A stretch of DNA of 24,585 nucleotides, taken from Kipferlia bialata (lineage: Eukaryota > Fornicata). The DNA is taken from NCBI GenBank assembly GCA_003568945.1, contig BDIP01000044.1:12627-37211 (forward strand), written 5' to 3'. This document shows, piece after piece, positions 1 through 9,860 of the stretch. Positions within the stretch are counted from its first letter, which is position 1, and the number at the start of each line of letters is the position of its first letter. The notes under the pieces were generated by a model. The model saw only the letters and a list, made by a program, of their open reading frames with translations, ran no database searches and was not told the origin of the DNA. A program made the translations under genes and the position numbers.

Positions 1-11
1 TGGGGGCGGCT

Positions 12-55
<44 letters not shown>
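1..55. repeat. Terminal poly-G tract
   Basis: After a short G-rich lead (bases 1-11) there is an uninterrupted run of 44 G at 12-55. On the minus strand this reads as a long C run followed directly by CAG, the form of an intron 3' end. It may therefore be the tail of an intron in a minus-strand gene leaving the window on the left. A collapsed or artefactual homopolymer at a contig end is equally possible. The 5' G-rich orientation does not fit a normal telomere, whose G-rich strand runs 3' outward. Confidence 0.8.
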
Positions 56-56
<1 letters not shown>

Positions 57-266
57 TACTCCTGTGGCTCTATCGTACTAAGACTCACGTACATATGTCC
101 TGAGGTCTCTGTTGAACACCCGGGACACCCCACTGGCTCCTGATGTAAGGCATGGATGTAGTATGAATATAGAATAGGAGCTCATCCCAATGGTCACTAT
201 GTAGCACAGGTATACTGATACTGATACTGACACCCCACTGTCGGTAACTGTCCAAGGTACTTGGCC

Positions 267-423
267 CCACGAGCCTCAAACAGAAGAACGCAACAACTTA
301 TGTATGTAGCACTGTTATGGTGAATTCTGGTAAAGTGCTATTACTAATCACTGAGTGTTGAGTAACTTGCCTTCCTGGCGCCACTTCGCAAGGGGCGCTG
401 GACCACGAGCCTCAAACAGAAGA
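267..423. repeat. 21-bp direct repeat pair
   Basis: The same 21 bases (starting CCACGAGCCT, ending CAGAAGA) occur at 267-287 and 403-423, 136 bp apart, with no mismatch. The flanks do not match, so this is not a simple tandem array. Its origin is unknown. Confidence 0.85.
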
Positions 424-483
424 GTAGACATGCGCGGTCAATGGGCCACCCACACACAGTATGCAGTAGGACACTGGACTCCC

Positions 484-610
484 TTCACAACTACAGCTCA
501 CTCCAGTCCTACTCCTGGACTCTGACTCTCTCTCTCGAGGATTACAGCTGTGCTGGTCACTCTGTTCACAACCACAGGTCACTCCAGCCTCGCTCGTTGT
601 ACTCTGACTC
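484..610. repeat. Imperfect tandem duplication, period 81-82 bp
   Basis: A block beginning TTCACAAC at 484 recurs at 565. Both copies share the core CACAAC-ACAG-TCACTCCAG and then ACTCTGACTC (519-528 and 601-610). The copies have diverged at several positions, so the duplication is not recent. Confidence 0.65.
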
Positions 611-1137
611 TGAAACAGCAACCCTTGCCGAGGCGCATTTCCGCTAGCGAACAAAGGGTTGGCTGTTTTTGAATTCTGATCAGTCAGTCTATTCGTGTTT
701 ATCGACTAGTCTGGTACGCGGCCCAGGAGGGGTCTGGTACATTGTTAAAGTTTCAGTAAGGGTACGTTTGTCGACCCAAATACGGTTGGAGTGTCTATCT
801 GCCGTGGTCTCCGTGAGAAATAGTAGATCAAATATCTAGTGGACAAATCTTCCATGGCTCTGTAACTTAGCCCGAGTTCTTTGGTCCTCATATTTAAGAG
901 GTGGCGAACAAAACTTAACCACCTGGTATCACAGAAGCTGATGGATCAGAGATAGAAACAATCAGTCGAACATACGATCATTGGCGGTACGCATAAGCAA
1001 TTATAGAGAAAGACACGCAGTCAGAGTAGCAGTACTTCCTTCAGGATAGTCTACTTGTATCCTTCTGAAATGGGAAACTGAGACATCACACGAAGCCCCT
1101 TCGGCCACTTCCATGGCGACCGGTTCAGTGCAACAGT

Positions 1138-1465
1138 TGTCAATGGTTGTAGAGTAATTGTCAAACGTAGTGCGTACAGTAATACAAGTTCACTTCTTCT
1201 GGTTGACTTGACAGACTGTCGCTGACAGTCATTGACTATCTGTAGCTCCTTGTCCCCTCCACAATGGGTAGTCATTGTAACGTTACAGTACTGTGCATTA
1301 AGGGTGAATTCTTAGAGTAACAACAATTCGGACTCAGGACACTCTATGGCAGACTGAGTTGTCACTGACAAGTCAGTTGTGACAAACTTGTCAGCCAATC
1401 TGTTGGAAAGGTAGGTTCCTCCATAGCATCCGAATCATTTTGATCATCAGCCTTCATGGCTGTCA
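1138..1465. repeat. Cluster of TGACA/TGTCA words with hairpins
   Basis: The pentamer TGTCA or its complement TGACA occurs nine times in 328 bp, starting at 1138, 1159, 1209, 1223, 1360, 1366, 1380, 1389 and 1461. Some copies form inverted repeats: GACTGTC/GACAGTC at 1214-1230 with a 3-base loop, CTGACAAG/CTTGTCAG at 1365-1394, and TTGTCAC/GTGACAA at 1359-1385. The last two overlap and so exclude each other. A protein-binding cluster or a structured RNA are both possible; no function is established. Confidence 0.5.
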
Positions 1466-2247
1466 ATCTGATTGTGGGTCCCGTAAGCTCCTAGTACACT
1501 AAGTGAAGCATATTTACATGCTATAGAAACCAATTGACCGAACGCCAAATGAAATCGCCTGAGAAACTGTGAGAGCATCTTGGACGAAGGTCTTCAGTAG
1601 ATCATATTTCTGTTCGGATATACATGTATTTGGTGCCAGGGAGGGACACCTGGCGAGTATTCTTGAGACTCTGGAGTCCTAACGACAGTGTATTGCAAGT
1701 TCTTATAAAAACATGTCGTGTCACGGTATGTTCACCCTTTTGGACCATACCGATACAAGATCGATAGAAATAGCTACGTTGGCAAACAGAAGGTGTGTAG
1801 CTGATCACTACTACTAGAGGCGTAACTCGACAGAATGACAGTCAGTAGTGCATAGGGTATTGGATTGATACTTCGGCACACTGGGAACTCCAATTTCCCC
1901 TTCCAACTTAGTGGACCTTCTAGCCGCTTACGGCTAATGCTTAACACCTACTTCAAGCATTCATGTCAAATTCACAGAAGTGCAGTACTTTGGAAATACA
2001 AGAAAGCGATTGTACTGTGAATGGGTCTAGTACAAGAGAACTGAGGTTAGTATTCTTCATTGAAAATTGCACCCCTCCAGCCATGTATGAAGACTTCCCC
2101 AAAATATTGCCATTCTCGCGATTTCCATGGTATATACCATTCTTACTTGAAGTACGGCCAACACTAGAATCTATGTTCTTGCCCAATATCAGGCCACAAT
2201 AATACAATAACAGAAACAATGAGAGTTCACACAATGTATGTGCGAAC

Positions 2248-5200
2248 TCACTTCTTGTCACACAGAGTCTGGTATGCGTTGAATATGCTGTGCAGTCTGG
2301 CGCACTGTGTCCTGATGTCCTGGACCCCCTTCTCACACGACGCCACCACCCGCTGGACCCCCTCTCTGTGCTTGCAGAGCAGGGCAGCCACTGCGTCAGA
2401 CCCCTGGGCCAAGGCTGACTCAGCTGCGGCATAGGGAGACAGGCCATAGACAAGGGCACTGGGCAGGATCTCCTCCCCACTGTCTACCTCGGGTGGCAGG
2501 GTGAGGTCGAAGGAAGGGACCTCAGATGGAGTAGGGGCGGGTGCTCCCTTAGGCTTCCCACTGGGGGGTCTTGCCTTAGACCCCTTGTCTCCCTTTGCGT
2601 CCTTTCCCTTAGGAGCTGCCACCTCCTCAGGCTCTGCATCCTCTGTTGTAAGGGCAGCCACCAGCTCGGCCTGACACGTGGACAGGGTCTGTGTCATGTG
2701 GGCCATCCAGTGTCTGGTGGCACCATACCCCGTCACCCTAGTGTCCTCTGTCTCTGCCTCACCTGGGACCAGGACACCCTCATCGGGTAGCGGGGTCAGC
2801 ACCACTCTCCTCCCTGACTCATCAGCCTTGGCATCACTAGGCAGCGCAGCAGCACCTAGAGGAGTGCTGTAGAGGGTGGTGTCACCACCAGACACCTCAG
2901 GCACCTCTCCTAGGCACACTGCACAACCTTCACCGTACACCCAGGCCCCTGACCCCTCTGCCTCCCTGGTCTGGGGCGTCACTGCGCACACCCCCTCCCC
3001 CTCGGCCCTACCTTCCAGAGATGACCCCATCTCGGCACGGTAGAGACTCAGGACAGCCACCAGAGAGGCCACATGGGGGACGCGGCATGCAGACTGGTAG
3101 GCCTCCCCGGCCCACCCCATGAGGCTGGTGTGCATGGTGGAGAGCATGTGGGAGGCAGCCCCAAGGGTGCTGGACCTGGCGATGTCTAGCGCACTGCTGC
3201 CCTCACCTACAACACTGGAGGGGCCAAGGTTCTTCCTCACAGCACCCACGGCCTCCTCGAAGGCAGAGGTCGCAGCCACCACAGCAGATGTCTGTTTCAC
3301 CACACACTCCTCTATGCGGCTCTCCTCTAGCCTCAGAAGGTTCGCCATAGTCTGGGTAAGGGGATATAGAAGACGATAGGCAAACACACATTGAATTAGT
3401 ACTGGCAACACCGATCCATAAATACGAACTAGAGTACACAAAGACGAGGATAAATACCAACCTGACAAGCCGTTTCGTGCACTGCCCCCCTGTAGTGCCC
3501 CTCATAGCACCTGGACACGTCTCTGGCCAGCCCATCTCTCAGGGCCACGGTGTCATCGAGAATACCCACTGCCTCTTGCAGGGCCTCCACACTGATACCA
3601 CCTGCGTCCTTGGCAGATGAGTCCTTGGAGGGCTTCTTCCCCTTCTTGGACCCCTTCTGGTCAGGGGTGCCTGCCTCCCCCCCCATGGCCATGGACGACA
3701 TGTGTCTGGCCAGGATCTCCACACTCAGGCCCACGGTACTGCCCAGAGAGTCCATGTCAGTGCATAGAGAGGACAGCATGGTGTTCTCGGACACAAGAAG
3801 GGGCCCGTTGGTGGCTGCGGCCCCACCCTTAGCCTTGTCTGCCTTGCCCTTCCCCTTCTTGCCCTTGCCCTTGTCGCCCTTGGTCAGTGCCGCACTCGCC
3901 CTCCCCCCTGCCTCTGCCTCTGCCACCTCCTCTGCCGCAGCCTCAGGCAGCACCCCCTGGCACACGCCCAGTCTGTCCCGCAGGATGGACGTCACATGGC
4001 CCTGCACGCCCTTCCCTAGACCCACATAGCCAGACACACGGGCCCTGGTGATGTCGTTACGCTCTGCCTCTCTCTCGAGGTCAATCACAGAGATAGCCTC
4101 CTCCCCAGACCCATCCTCCTCGTCCTTGGCTGCATCGCCCTCAGCAGCTGTGGGGTCTATGAGTAGGGGTGGAGACCCTCCCACACAGAGTGCCTCCTCT
4201 AGTTGTGTCTGTGTGTCCAGCACATGCATCAGGGCAGAGACAGAGGCATCGCAGGCAGAGTCCAGGCCAACACTGTCATCCGATGCCCTCGCCCTCTGTG
4301 TCTGTGTGTCTGCCACCCTGGCCACATGGCTGAGGGCATCCCCCATCTGGCCTGCCTTGACCTGGGCTCGTTGCAGACACCGCTTGATCTGGATCTGGAC
4401 CTCGGCATTGCGCACAGCCACGCTCTTCACATCCGCAAACACCTGCTCGGCAGTGGCGGTGCCTGGGGGTGAGTGGACGGGGGAGTAGGGAAACATCAGG
4501 ACACACAATGGAGTAGTATTGAGTCATGTACCTAGCTCTGCCGCTGCCCTCTCCGCTGCCTCTAGGTCAGAGGCTAGATGGCTGAGGGCATCCTCCCGCA
4601 GCATATGGGCAGAGACCTAGGGGGGAGAGGCAGAATGTATGTATGGGAACAGTAATTAGACACCGAAGAGTCTGCGTTTGAGAGAGAGGCATGCAACAAA
4701 GTACCACCACTCACCATGAGGGGGTGCTGCATCCCCATGCGGGAGTACATGTTCCCCTTCTGGCCCCCCACTGTCTTGTTTGTGGTCTGGTCCACAACCC
4801 TCACCACACCACTCAGCTGGGCCAGGTTGCTACGCCACTTCTTCTGCAGCTGGGGCCGCACCTTAGCCCTCCACTGCTGGGCCACCCTCACCATGCTGCG
4901 CTCACAGGCACGAAGACGGGCAGCGGCTAGCTGGACCTGGGGTGGGTACAGGTAGTGGATCCATAGGTAGGAGATAATGCCTCTGCCATTTACATAACCA
5001 AATGATAATGAAGAGACAATGGATGTGAGAAGTGTCCACCCACCTGCTCCCCCCCCGATCTGTGCTGTGTGCCAGGCATCATGCCCCTGACCGTCCTCTC
5101 GAGGGTCTTGGCCACAAGGTCAGTCAGAGACACCAGCAGAGAGGGGTCTGCCGCAAAGGTGGGCCTGGTGGTCAGGGCCGCGGTGGCCGTCACAGACAGC

Positions 5201-8200
5201 AGCTGGGGTGGGTCAGGGGTGGCCTGGGGGGTGGGGTCTGCGCCCTTACCCCCACCAGGCACAGGCTCTAGAGGGGGTGGGGGGATATAGGAGAGCACCA
5301 GCCCAGCTGTACCGACAGACCGTGTGGGGTCCTCAGCCTCCACCCCCTCCTCCACCTCGGGTAGGACAGGGTGGGGGGTGATCACTTGGACGATGTCGGA
5401 AGTGCCAGCTGGGGAGTCAGAGAGAATTAGGCTGAAGGGCACATACATACTGGACACATAACTACATATGAAATTATTGTAGGAAACCAGTACATAGCAG
5501 TTGGACTAATCACAAGCACCCACCCTCGTCTGAGTTGCAGCACATAGTCTTGTGGATGGGCACCACGACCCTCACCACACGGGCTCTGTTGCGTGACACT
5601 ATGGCGTTCTCTCTCTTCTTCGCCTCCATGTCCCTGTTGGCCACATCCACCACCAGTCTGGCCCTCATGGCATACAGCCTGGCAGCAGTGTCCTTGTGGG
5701 CTGCTGCTGCCCTCTGCATCCGCTGCAGACACTCCTCTCTGACGTGGTTGGACAGCCTGACATAGGCCGTGCCCAGACACTCCACTAGGCCCTCCAGCAG
5801 ACACCTTGATGCCTGGTTGAGGGCGGGGAACCCAGCAGCAGGGTCGGAGGACTCCTCTGCCTCTGCCTCTGCCTCTGCCTCTGCCTCTGCCTGTGGCGCT
5901 GTCTCTGTCTCTGCATCATCTGCGTGGTAGTCTGCATGGTAGGGCCTGTGCTCTCCAAAGAGGATGGACGGCAGGGAGGGGAAGGGGGGCGACTCCTCCC
6001 TGGGTTCTGTCTCCTCCTCCTGGGCCTTGCCCTTGTCGCCCTTCCTCGTCTTCTTGGAGGCAGTGGTGGGCTTGGCCTTGGCCTTAGTCTCTGCCTCAGG
6101 CACGGCACCTACAGGCCACACCCTGGCCTCCTTGGGGATGTCGACCAGGGTCAGGGGGCCATCCTCCAGGTGGGCAACTAAGATGAGGGGGAGGGATAGT
6201 AAATGTATATATAGACTGCGGTATATTCAATCGTACCCATGTTGTAACCAATGGACTCTGGCAGGTCAGGAACGGAGCTTGTCAGAGGGCTTCTATCCTC
6301 CTCGACCGCCACTGCCTCCCTCACCCCCTGGTCGATCTGGTCCAACAGGGTAGGGGGTAGCTGGACGGCCTCCTCTGCCTCTGCCACCTCCTCATTGTCA
6401 GCCTCCCCCTCCGTTTCCTCGGCGCCTTCCTCTACCTCTGTAACCTTGTCGGCGTCACCCTCTGCCTCTGCCTCTCCTTCTGCCTCGGTGACCTTTGGTG
6501 CCATGGCAGCCCTGACACCCCCAAGGGCTGTCTCCACTGTCTGCACCTCGCCCCTCTGGTATATGACAGCACAGTACACACCCAGGGCATACTCTACCCC
6601 ATCGGTCTGGCCAGGGAGGCGACACTGGGGGCAGAGGCAGGATATAGAAGTCAACAGAAGAGCGAGTAACATAGGAACCAATGTACAGGCACCAATACTA
6701 CAGGTACTCAGTATATATATCCACCCACTATACCTTGATCCCGCCCTTCGAGTACTCGGTGGGTTCTCCAACCCCGGCCTCTCTAGGCACAGGACCAACG
6801 GAGGAGGGGAGAGTCTCGGAAGCCCTGAGGTGAGTGGAAACATGTGCGGAGATTAACACTCTAGAACAGCAGAGAGAAATAGCCATGAGGGTACACACAC
6901 AGCATCTATAGAGGGCAGTGTCTGAAAATGCAATACTCGTAAAGATAATATCACACTTCTATACCTGTATGCCTCCAGTGCATCCTTGACTGCAGCCATG
7001 GCATCAGTCTGGTACTGCTTGCACTGGTGGTTAGACATGTATTGAGAGGGATAAAGAGACATCCCCTACCAGCATATACCCTACCACCACTCACCAGTGT
7101 CTCCCTAGCCTCCACCCACTCTGCACAGACTGGGTCATCCATGCCAACAGGGCCACGCTCAGCCTCGGCCTCTGCATCCGTCTCTCCCTCTCCCTCAGTG
7201 TGTTGAGGTGCCTCTATCTGCGCGTTGTACATGGCCAAGAGCTCTGTGCGTATCCCATCTGGCAACCCAGCTGAGACAACCGCAGGCTTGGGGGGCTTCC
7301 CCTTTGCCTTGGGGGCCTCCTTCCCACCCTCCTTAGTACTAGTATTAGTGTCACCTGGGAGGGGCACTCCCTCTGCCGCAAAGGGGGCAGCCAGTGTCTC
7401 GAGATGGAACACCCTTCCTAGCTCCTCCATGCACTGCCGGTGTGCCTTGTCCAGCCCCCCCTGTGCCCTCTGTGCAACATCCCTGGCGGCACTCAGCCTG
7501 GCCTCGTTGCCTGACTCCAGCAGAGCCAGGGCCCTGAGCACCTTGTCGGCCCTGCTCTCGTGGGGTATCAGCCCGGCCTCACCCACTGCAGGGGGGGCCT
7601 CTGTCTCTCTGTTCATGTTGACAGCCTCAGCCAGCAGTGCCTGCCCCTCAGACTCCCGTGCCGCAGCGTCGGTCTCAGCCGCCTCCAGCTGCTGTCGCAG
7701 CCCCTCCAGCCATGTGCCGTGCCCATCAAAGCAGGATGCTACGGCGTCTGTGGCCCTGTCTATGGCTGACCCAAAGGCCACCATGTACCTGACAACAGAT
7801 AGGAACTGCCGGGTAGACGCCTTCTTACAGGCAGCCACCCTCTCAGACCATGTGTGGCGGTATCTGTCTAGCCTCTCCTGCACATCCAGCACAAGAGGGG
7901 GGAGGGGGGTCTTCTCTCTCTCCCCCTCATCCCCTGTCTCCTCTGCAGAGGCTTCCTCGGGTGTGTAGTACCCCACAAACTGACACCGCTGCAGGAATGC
8001 CGCGTGGCTAGTGGCCAGGTCATCAAACACAGCTTTAAGGGTGGAGTCCAGAGCGGCAGAGGCATCGGAGGTGGCTGCCATGGCGGTGGACAGGCTGTTA
8101 CGCAGAGACATCTCCACCTCATGCCTCCTCTCTCTGATCTTGGCCGCACTGCCTGTCAGTAGAGTGCCCATGGTTAACTGGGTGCACACCTCCAGCAGAT

Positions 8201-9409
8201 CAGAGCCCAGCACACGGATAGGTGCCGCACAGGCCTCCAAGGCCCCGATGAGGGGCACAGGGAATGCCATGGCGTGGGAGAGGTGGTGGACCAGGTTCTG
8301 GTGGGACTGCTTGGCGGCTGCCTCGCACCAGCTCCTCTCCAGCAGCTGTCTGGCCTCTGCCCACCCTGCTATGTTGGCAGAGAGGGTGGACGCACACTCA
8401 GACAGCCGGGCCACTGACTGCTCCTGCACCTCAGCTAGGCCCTCCTGCAGACTGGCTGCCACAGCTGCGATGTCCTTGTCAATGTCAGCTGGGGTCAGGG
8501 AGCCCACCTCCACTAGGTCCAGGCGCAGCACCCCCTGCATCTTGGTCAGCACACTCTGGTGCCTATCCATGGCATCAGAGCACTCCACCCTCAGGGCCTG
8601 GGTCAGAGGGGGGGGGGGAATATGTTCTTTAATAATGAGATGTATTGTATATATCTGTGTGAGTATATATCCACATGCCTCCAGTGTGCGGCCCATGCTG
8701 TCGCCCGTAGCATTGACCTCCTCAGTGATCTGGGCAGAGGGCAGCTCAGGGAGGGCGATGGAAGGGGGGGAGAGAAGGGTGAGTACAGCCGTGTTGGCCT
8801 TGTCAAGGGAGGATGTGTACTCCCCACTCCACTCCTTCAGGTCCTTGGCCAACTCCTGGGGTCATAATGAGGGAGAGAGAGAGAGAGAGAAAGAGTACCC
8901 CATGTCCTGACTGCTGACAGGACTATACAATACACCATATAAATGTACACACAGCTACCAGGGGCACTCACCTCGGCCAGTGTTGTACCAGTCTTGAGGA
9001 ATAGGGCCAGAGCTGCATTGTGGGCCTGTCTGCGTCTTTGCACAAGGGCATGGAGACCACTGCTCTCAAAGGCAGCAGGGCTCCGCCTCTCTGTCAGTGC
9101 CATCACGCTCTCCACCGCACTTCTGTCCACAGACAGACTGTCATCAGGGGTGGCTCCAGTGGGTAACTCCCACTCAGCTGCCCGGAACTGGGTCTTGCTC
9201 CTGGCCCAGTCCTCTGTCCGCTGCCTGTCCTCACGTCCCTGGGCGATGGCCTTACGCACTCGGAGGGCCGCGGGGAAGGCCACCTGCCGGTCTGACCTCC
9301 TAGACTTCTTCTCCAGTGTCTCTGTGCGGCTGTGATGCAGCTTGCTAGACTGGAGGAAGGGGTCGGCCTGGGCGCCACGCGACTTCGGTCGCCTCACCCC
9401 ATCTGACAT
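2248..9409 (-). CDS. Large Ala/Glu-rich coiled-coil-like protein, 2,028 aa, 12 exons
   Basis: I do not recognise this protein. The exons, in coding order, are 9409-8972, 8855-8679, 8597-7095, 7023-6965, 6824-6734, 6624-6237, 6177-5524, 5408-5044, 4936-4715, 4616-4532, 4462-3462 and 3351-2248. They give one unbroken frame of 6,087 nt with a TGA stop. The start at 9409 is the first ATG after the gap behind NOT1, and no acceptor lies just upstream. The sequence is mostly helical and Ala/Glu/Leu-rich (residues about 150-620 and 1330-1460 look coiled-coil-like). Acidic EA/GE stretches and at least five Lys/Gly/Pro patches containing GDKGK- or KGK-type runs separate the blocks, at about residues 625-645, 918-938, 1521-1541, 1594-1613 and 1907-1931. 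There is no signal peptide, membrane segment or catalytic motif. Such architecture is common in axonemal and cytoskeletal proteins. A CCDC180-type (DUF4455/DUF4456) ciliary protein is one idea, held weakly. The gene structure is much surer than the function. Confidence 0.82.
5854..5889. repeat. Six perfect CCTCTG hexamers inside an exon
   Basis: Six uninterrupted copies of CCTCTG lie in exon 7 of the large minus-strand gene and encode alternating Glu-Ala (about residues 985-1000). Because the unit is 6 bp, length changes keep the frame, so the tract can expand or contract without breaking the protein. Shorter runs of the same hexamer occur near 6465 and in the PH-domain gene near 22785 and 22970. 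Confidence 0.9.
8598..8678 (-). other. Probable GC-AG intron of 81 nt containing an 11-base C run
   Basis: On the coding strand this segment begins GCATGT after GAG, is AT-rich, then carries an 11-base C run (8608-8618), and ends TCTGACCCAG, matching the branch-point/acceptor motif of the other introns. It is 81 nt long with no stop in frame, so it could be read through and would add 27 residues rich in Ile, Tyr and Pro, unlike the flanking protein. No GT donor in the needed phase is available, so a GC donor is inferred. Confidence 0.65.
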
Positions 9410-9623
9410 AGGTCAGATAAGTGAGCAACAGAGGCACAACGGTGGAATGTGTAAGGACGGCACCTCGAAGGATCTCAAATGGCAGAAATTCTCGCTCATA
9501 AAAGGGTTTATCTCAACACACATGTGACACATGAATCTTGACATGATTAGATCTAGTCTCACATCATGTATTAAACACACATAGTACAAGGAGACCCCCG
9601 AAAACGTGTCTATAGTTCTCGCT

Positions 9624-9638
9624 CCTGGTAGTACCAGG
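9624..9638. promoter_or_regulatory. 15-bp perfect palindrome in the intergenic region
   Basis: CCTGGTA-G-TACCAGG is a perfect inverted repeat with a single central base, about 215 bp upstream of the large gene's ATG at 9409. A dyad this tight suits a dimeric DNA-binding protein better than an RNA hairpin, since the one-base loop cannot close. Function is inferred only. Confidence 0.4.
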
Positions 9639-9749
9639 GCGCACGTACTTAATATTCACAAGAGGTAGTAGTAGCCTTCTGAAAACCGAGGGATAATATC
9701 TCAACCAAAACCCATACGGTGTGGGGCGTACCAAAAGAAACACAGGACA

Positions 9750-9755
9750 TTTACT
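9750..9755 (-). terminator. Candidate poly(A) signal AGTAAA for NOT1
   Basis: AGTAAA reads on the coding strand about 106 nt past the NOT1 stop codon. AGTAAA-type hexamers are, to my knowledge, the Giardia polyadenylation signal. An identical hexamer lies about 103 nt past the stop of the PH-domain gene. Neither AATAAA nor AGTAAA was found past the other two stops I examined, so this is tentative. Confidence 0.35.
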
Positions 9756-9860
9756 CACTATACAGTCGAATTCACACGTCAATCACACGTCGAGGGTCAG
9801 AGTATCCAAAGTGAGTATATCGAATTTTGCCATTCAGTGGCCTATAGGAACACAGCCTCT

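Larger units (their letters stand above)
56..2247. other. 2.2 kb without a recognisable gene
   Basis: This stretch is less GC-rich than the genes to its right. The longest open frames that do not simply run out of the neighbouring gene are about 60-80 codons, with no family resemblance and none of the GAG/CTG/GCC codon preference of the coding exons. I saw no tRNA-like cloverleaf and no convincing exon with a CTNAY-AG acceptor. Its right part must include the 3' UTR of the minus-strand gene that ends at 2248. It also holds a 21-bp direct repeat, an imperfect 81-82 bp duplication and a cluster of TGACA/TGTCA words, listed separately. It could be a long intergenic region, or could hide an unrecognised non-coding RNA. 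Confidence 0.6.
9410..9860. other. Intergenic region between NOT1 3' end and the large gene's start
   Basis: This 451 bp stretch holds the NOT1 3' UTR and the promoter of the downstream minus-strand gene. It is AT-richer than the exons and has no open frame with coding character. Two small features are visible: an AGTAAA hexamer on the minus strand at 9750-9755 and a 15-bp palindrome at 9624-9638. No tRNA or other RNA gene was recognised. Confidence 0.7.

Noticed and set aside
1-55. Poly-G and poly-C ends as telomeres
   Set aside because: Telomeres are short repeats with the G-rich strand 3' outward. Here both ends are pure homopolymers with C at the 3' ends, the wrong orientation.
1953-2480. 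Minus-strand open frame of 175 codons at the end of the large gene
   Set aside because: It overlaps the last exon in another frame and runs into AT-rich non-coding sequence; the true frame ends at the TGA at 2248.
8875-8890. GA-rich run as a regulatory GAGA element
   Set aside because: It lies inside the first intron of the large gene and is a short simple repeat; nothing else supports a regulatory role.
7225-8910. Long plus-strand open frames (247 and 299 codons)
   Set aside because: They lie antisense to exons of the large minus-strand gene. They are open because its GC-rich codon use avoids stops in the opposite frame, and their Ser/Ala/Arg-rich translations lack any family features.
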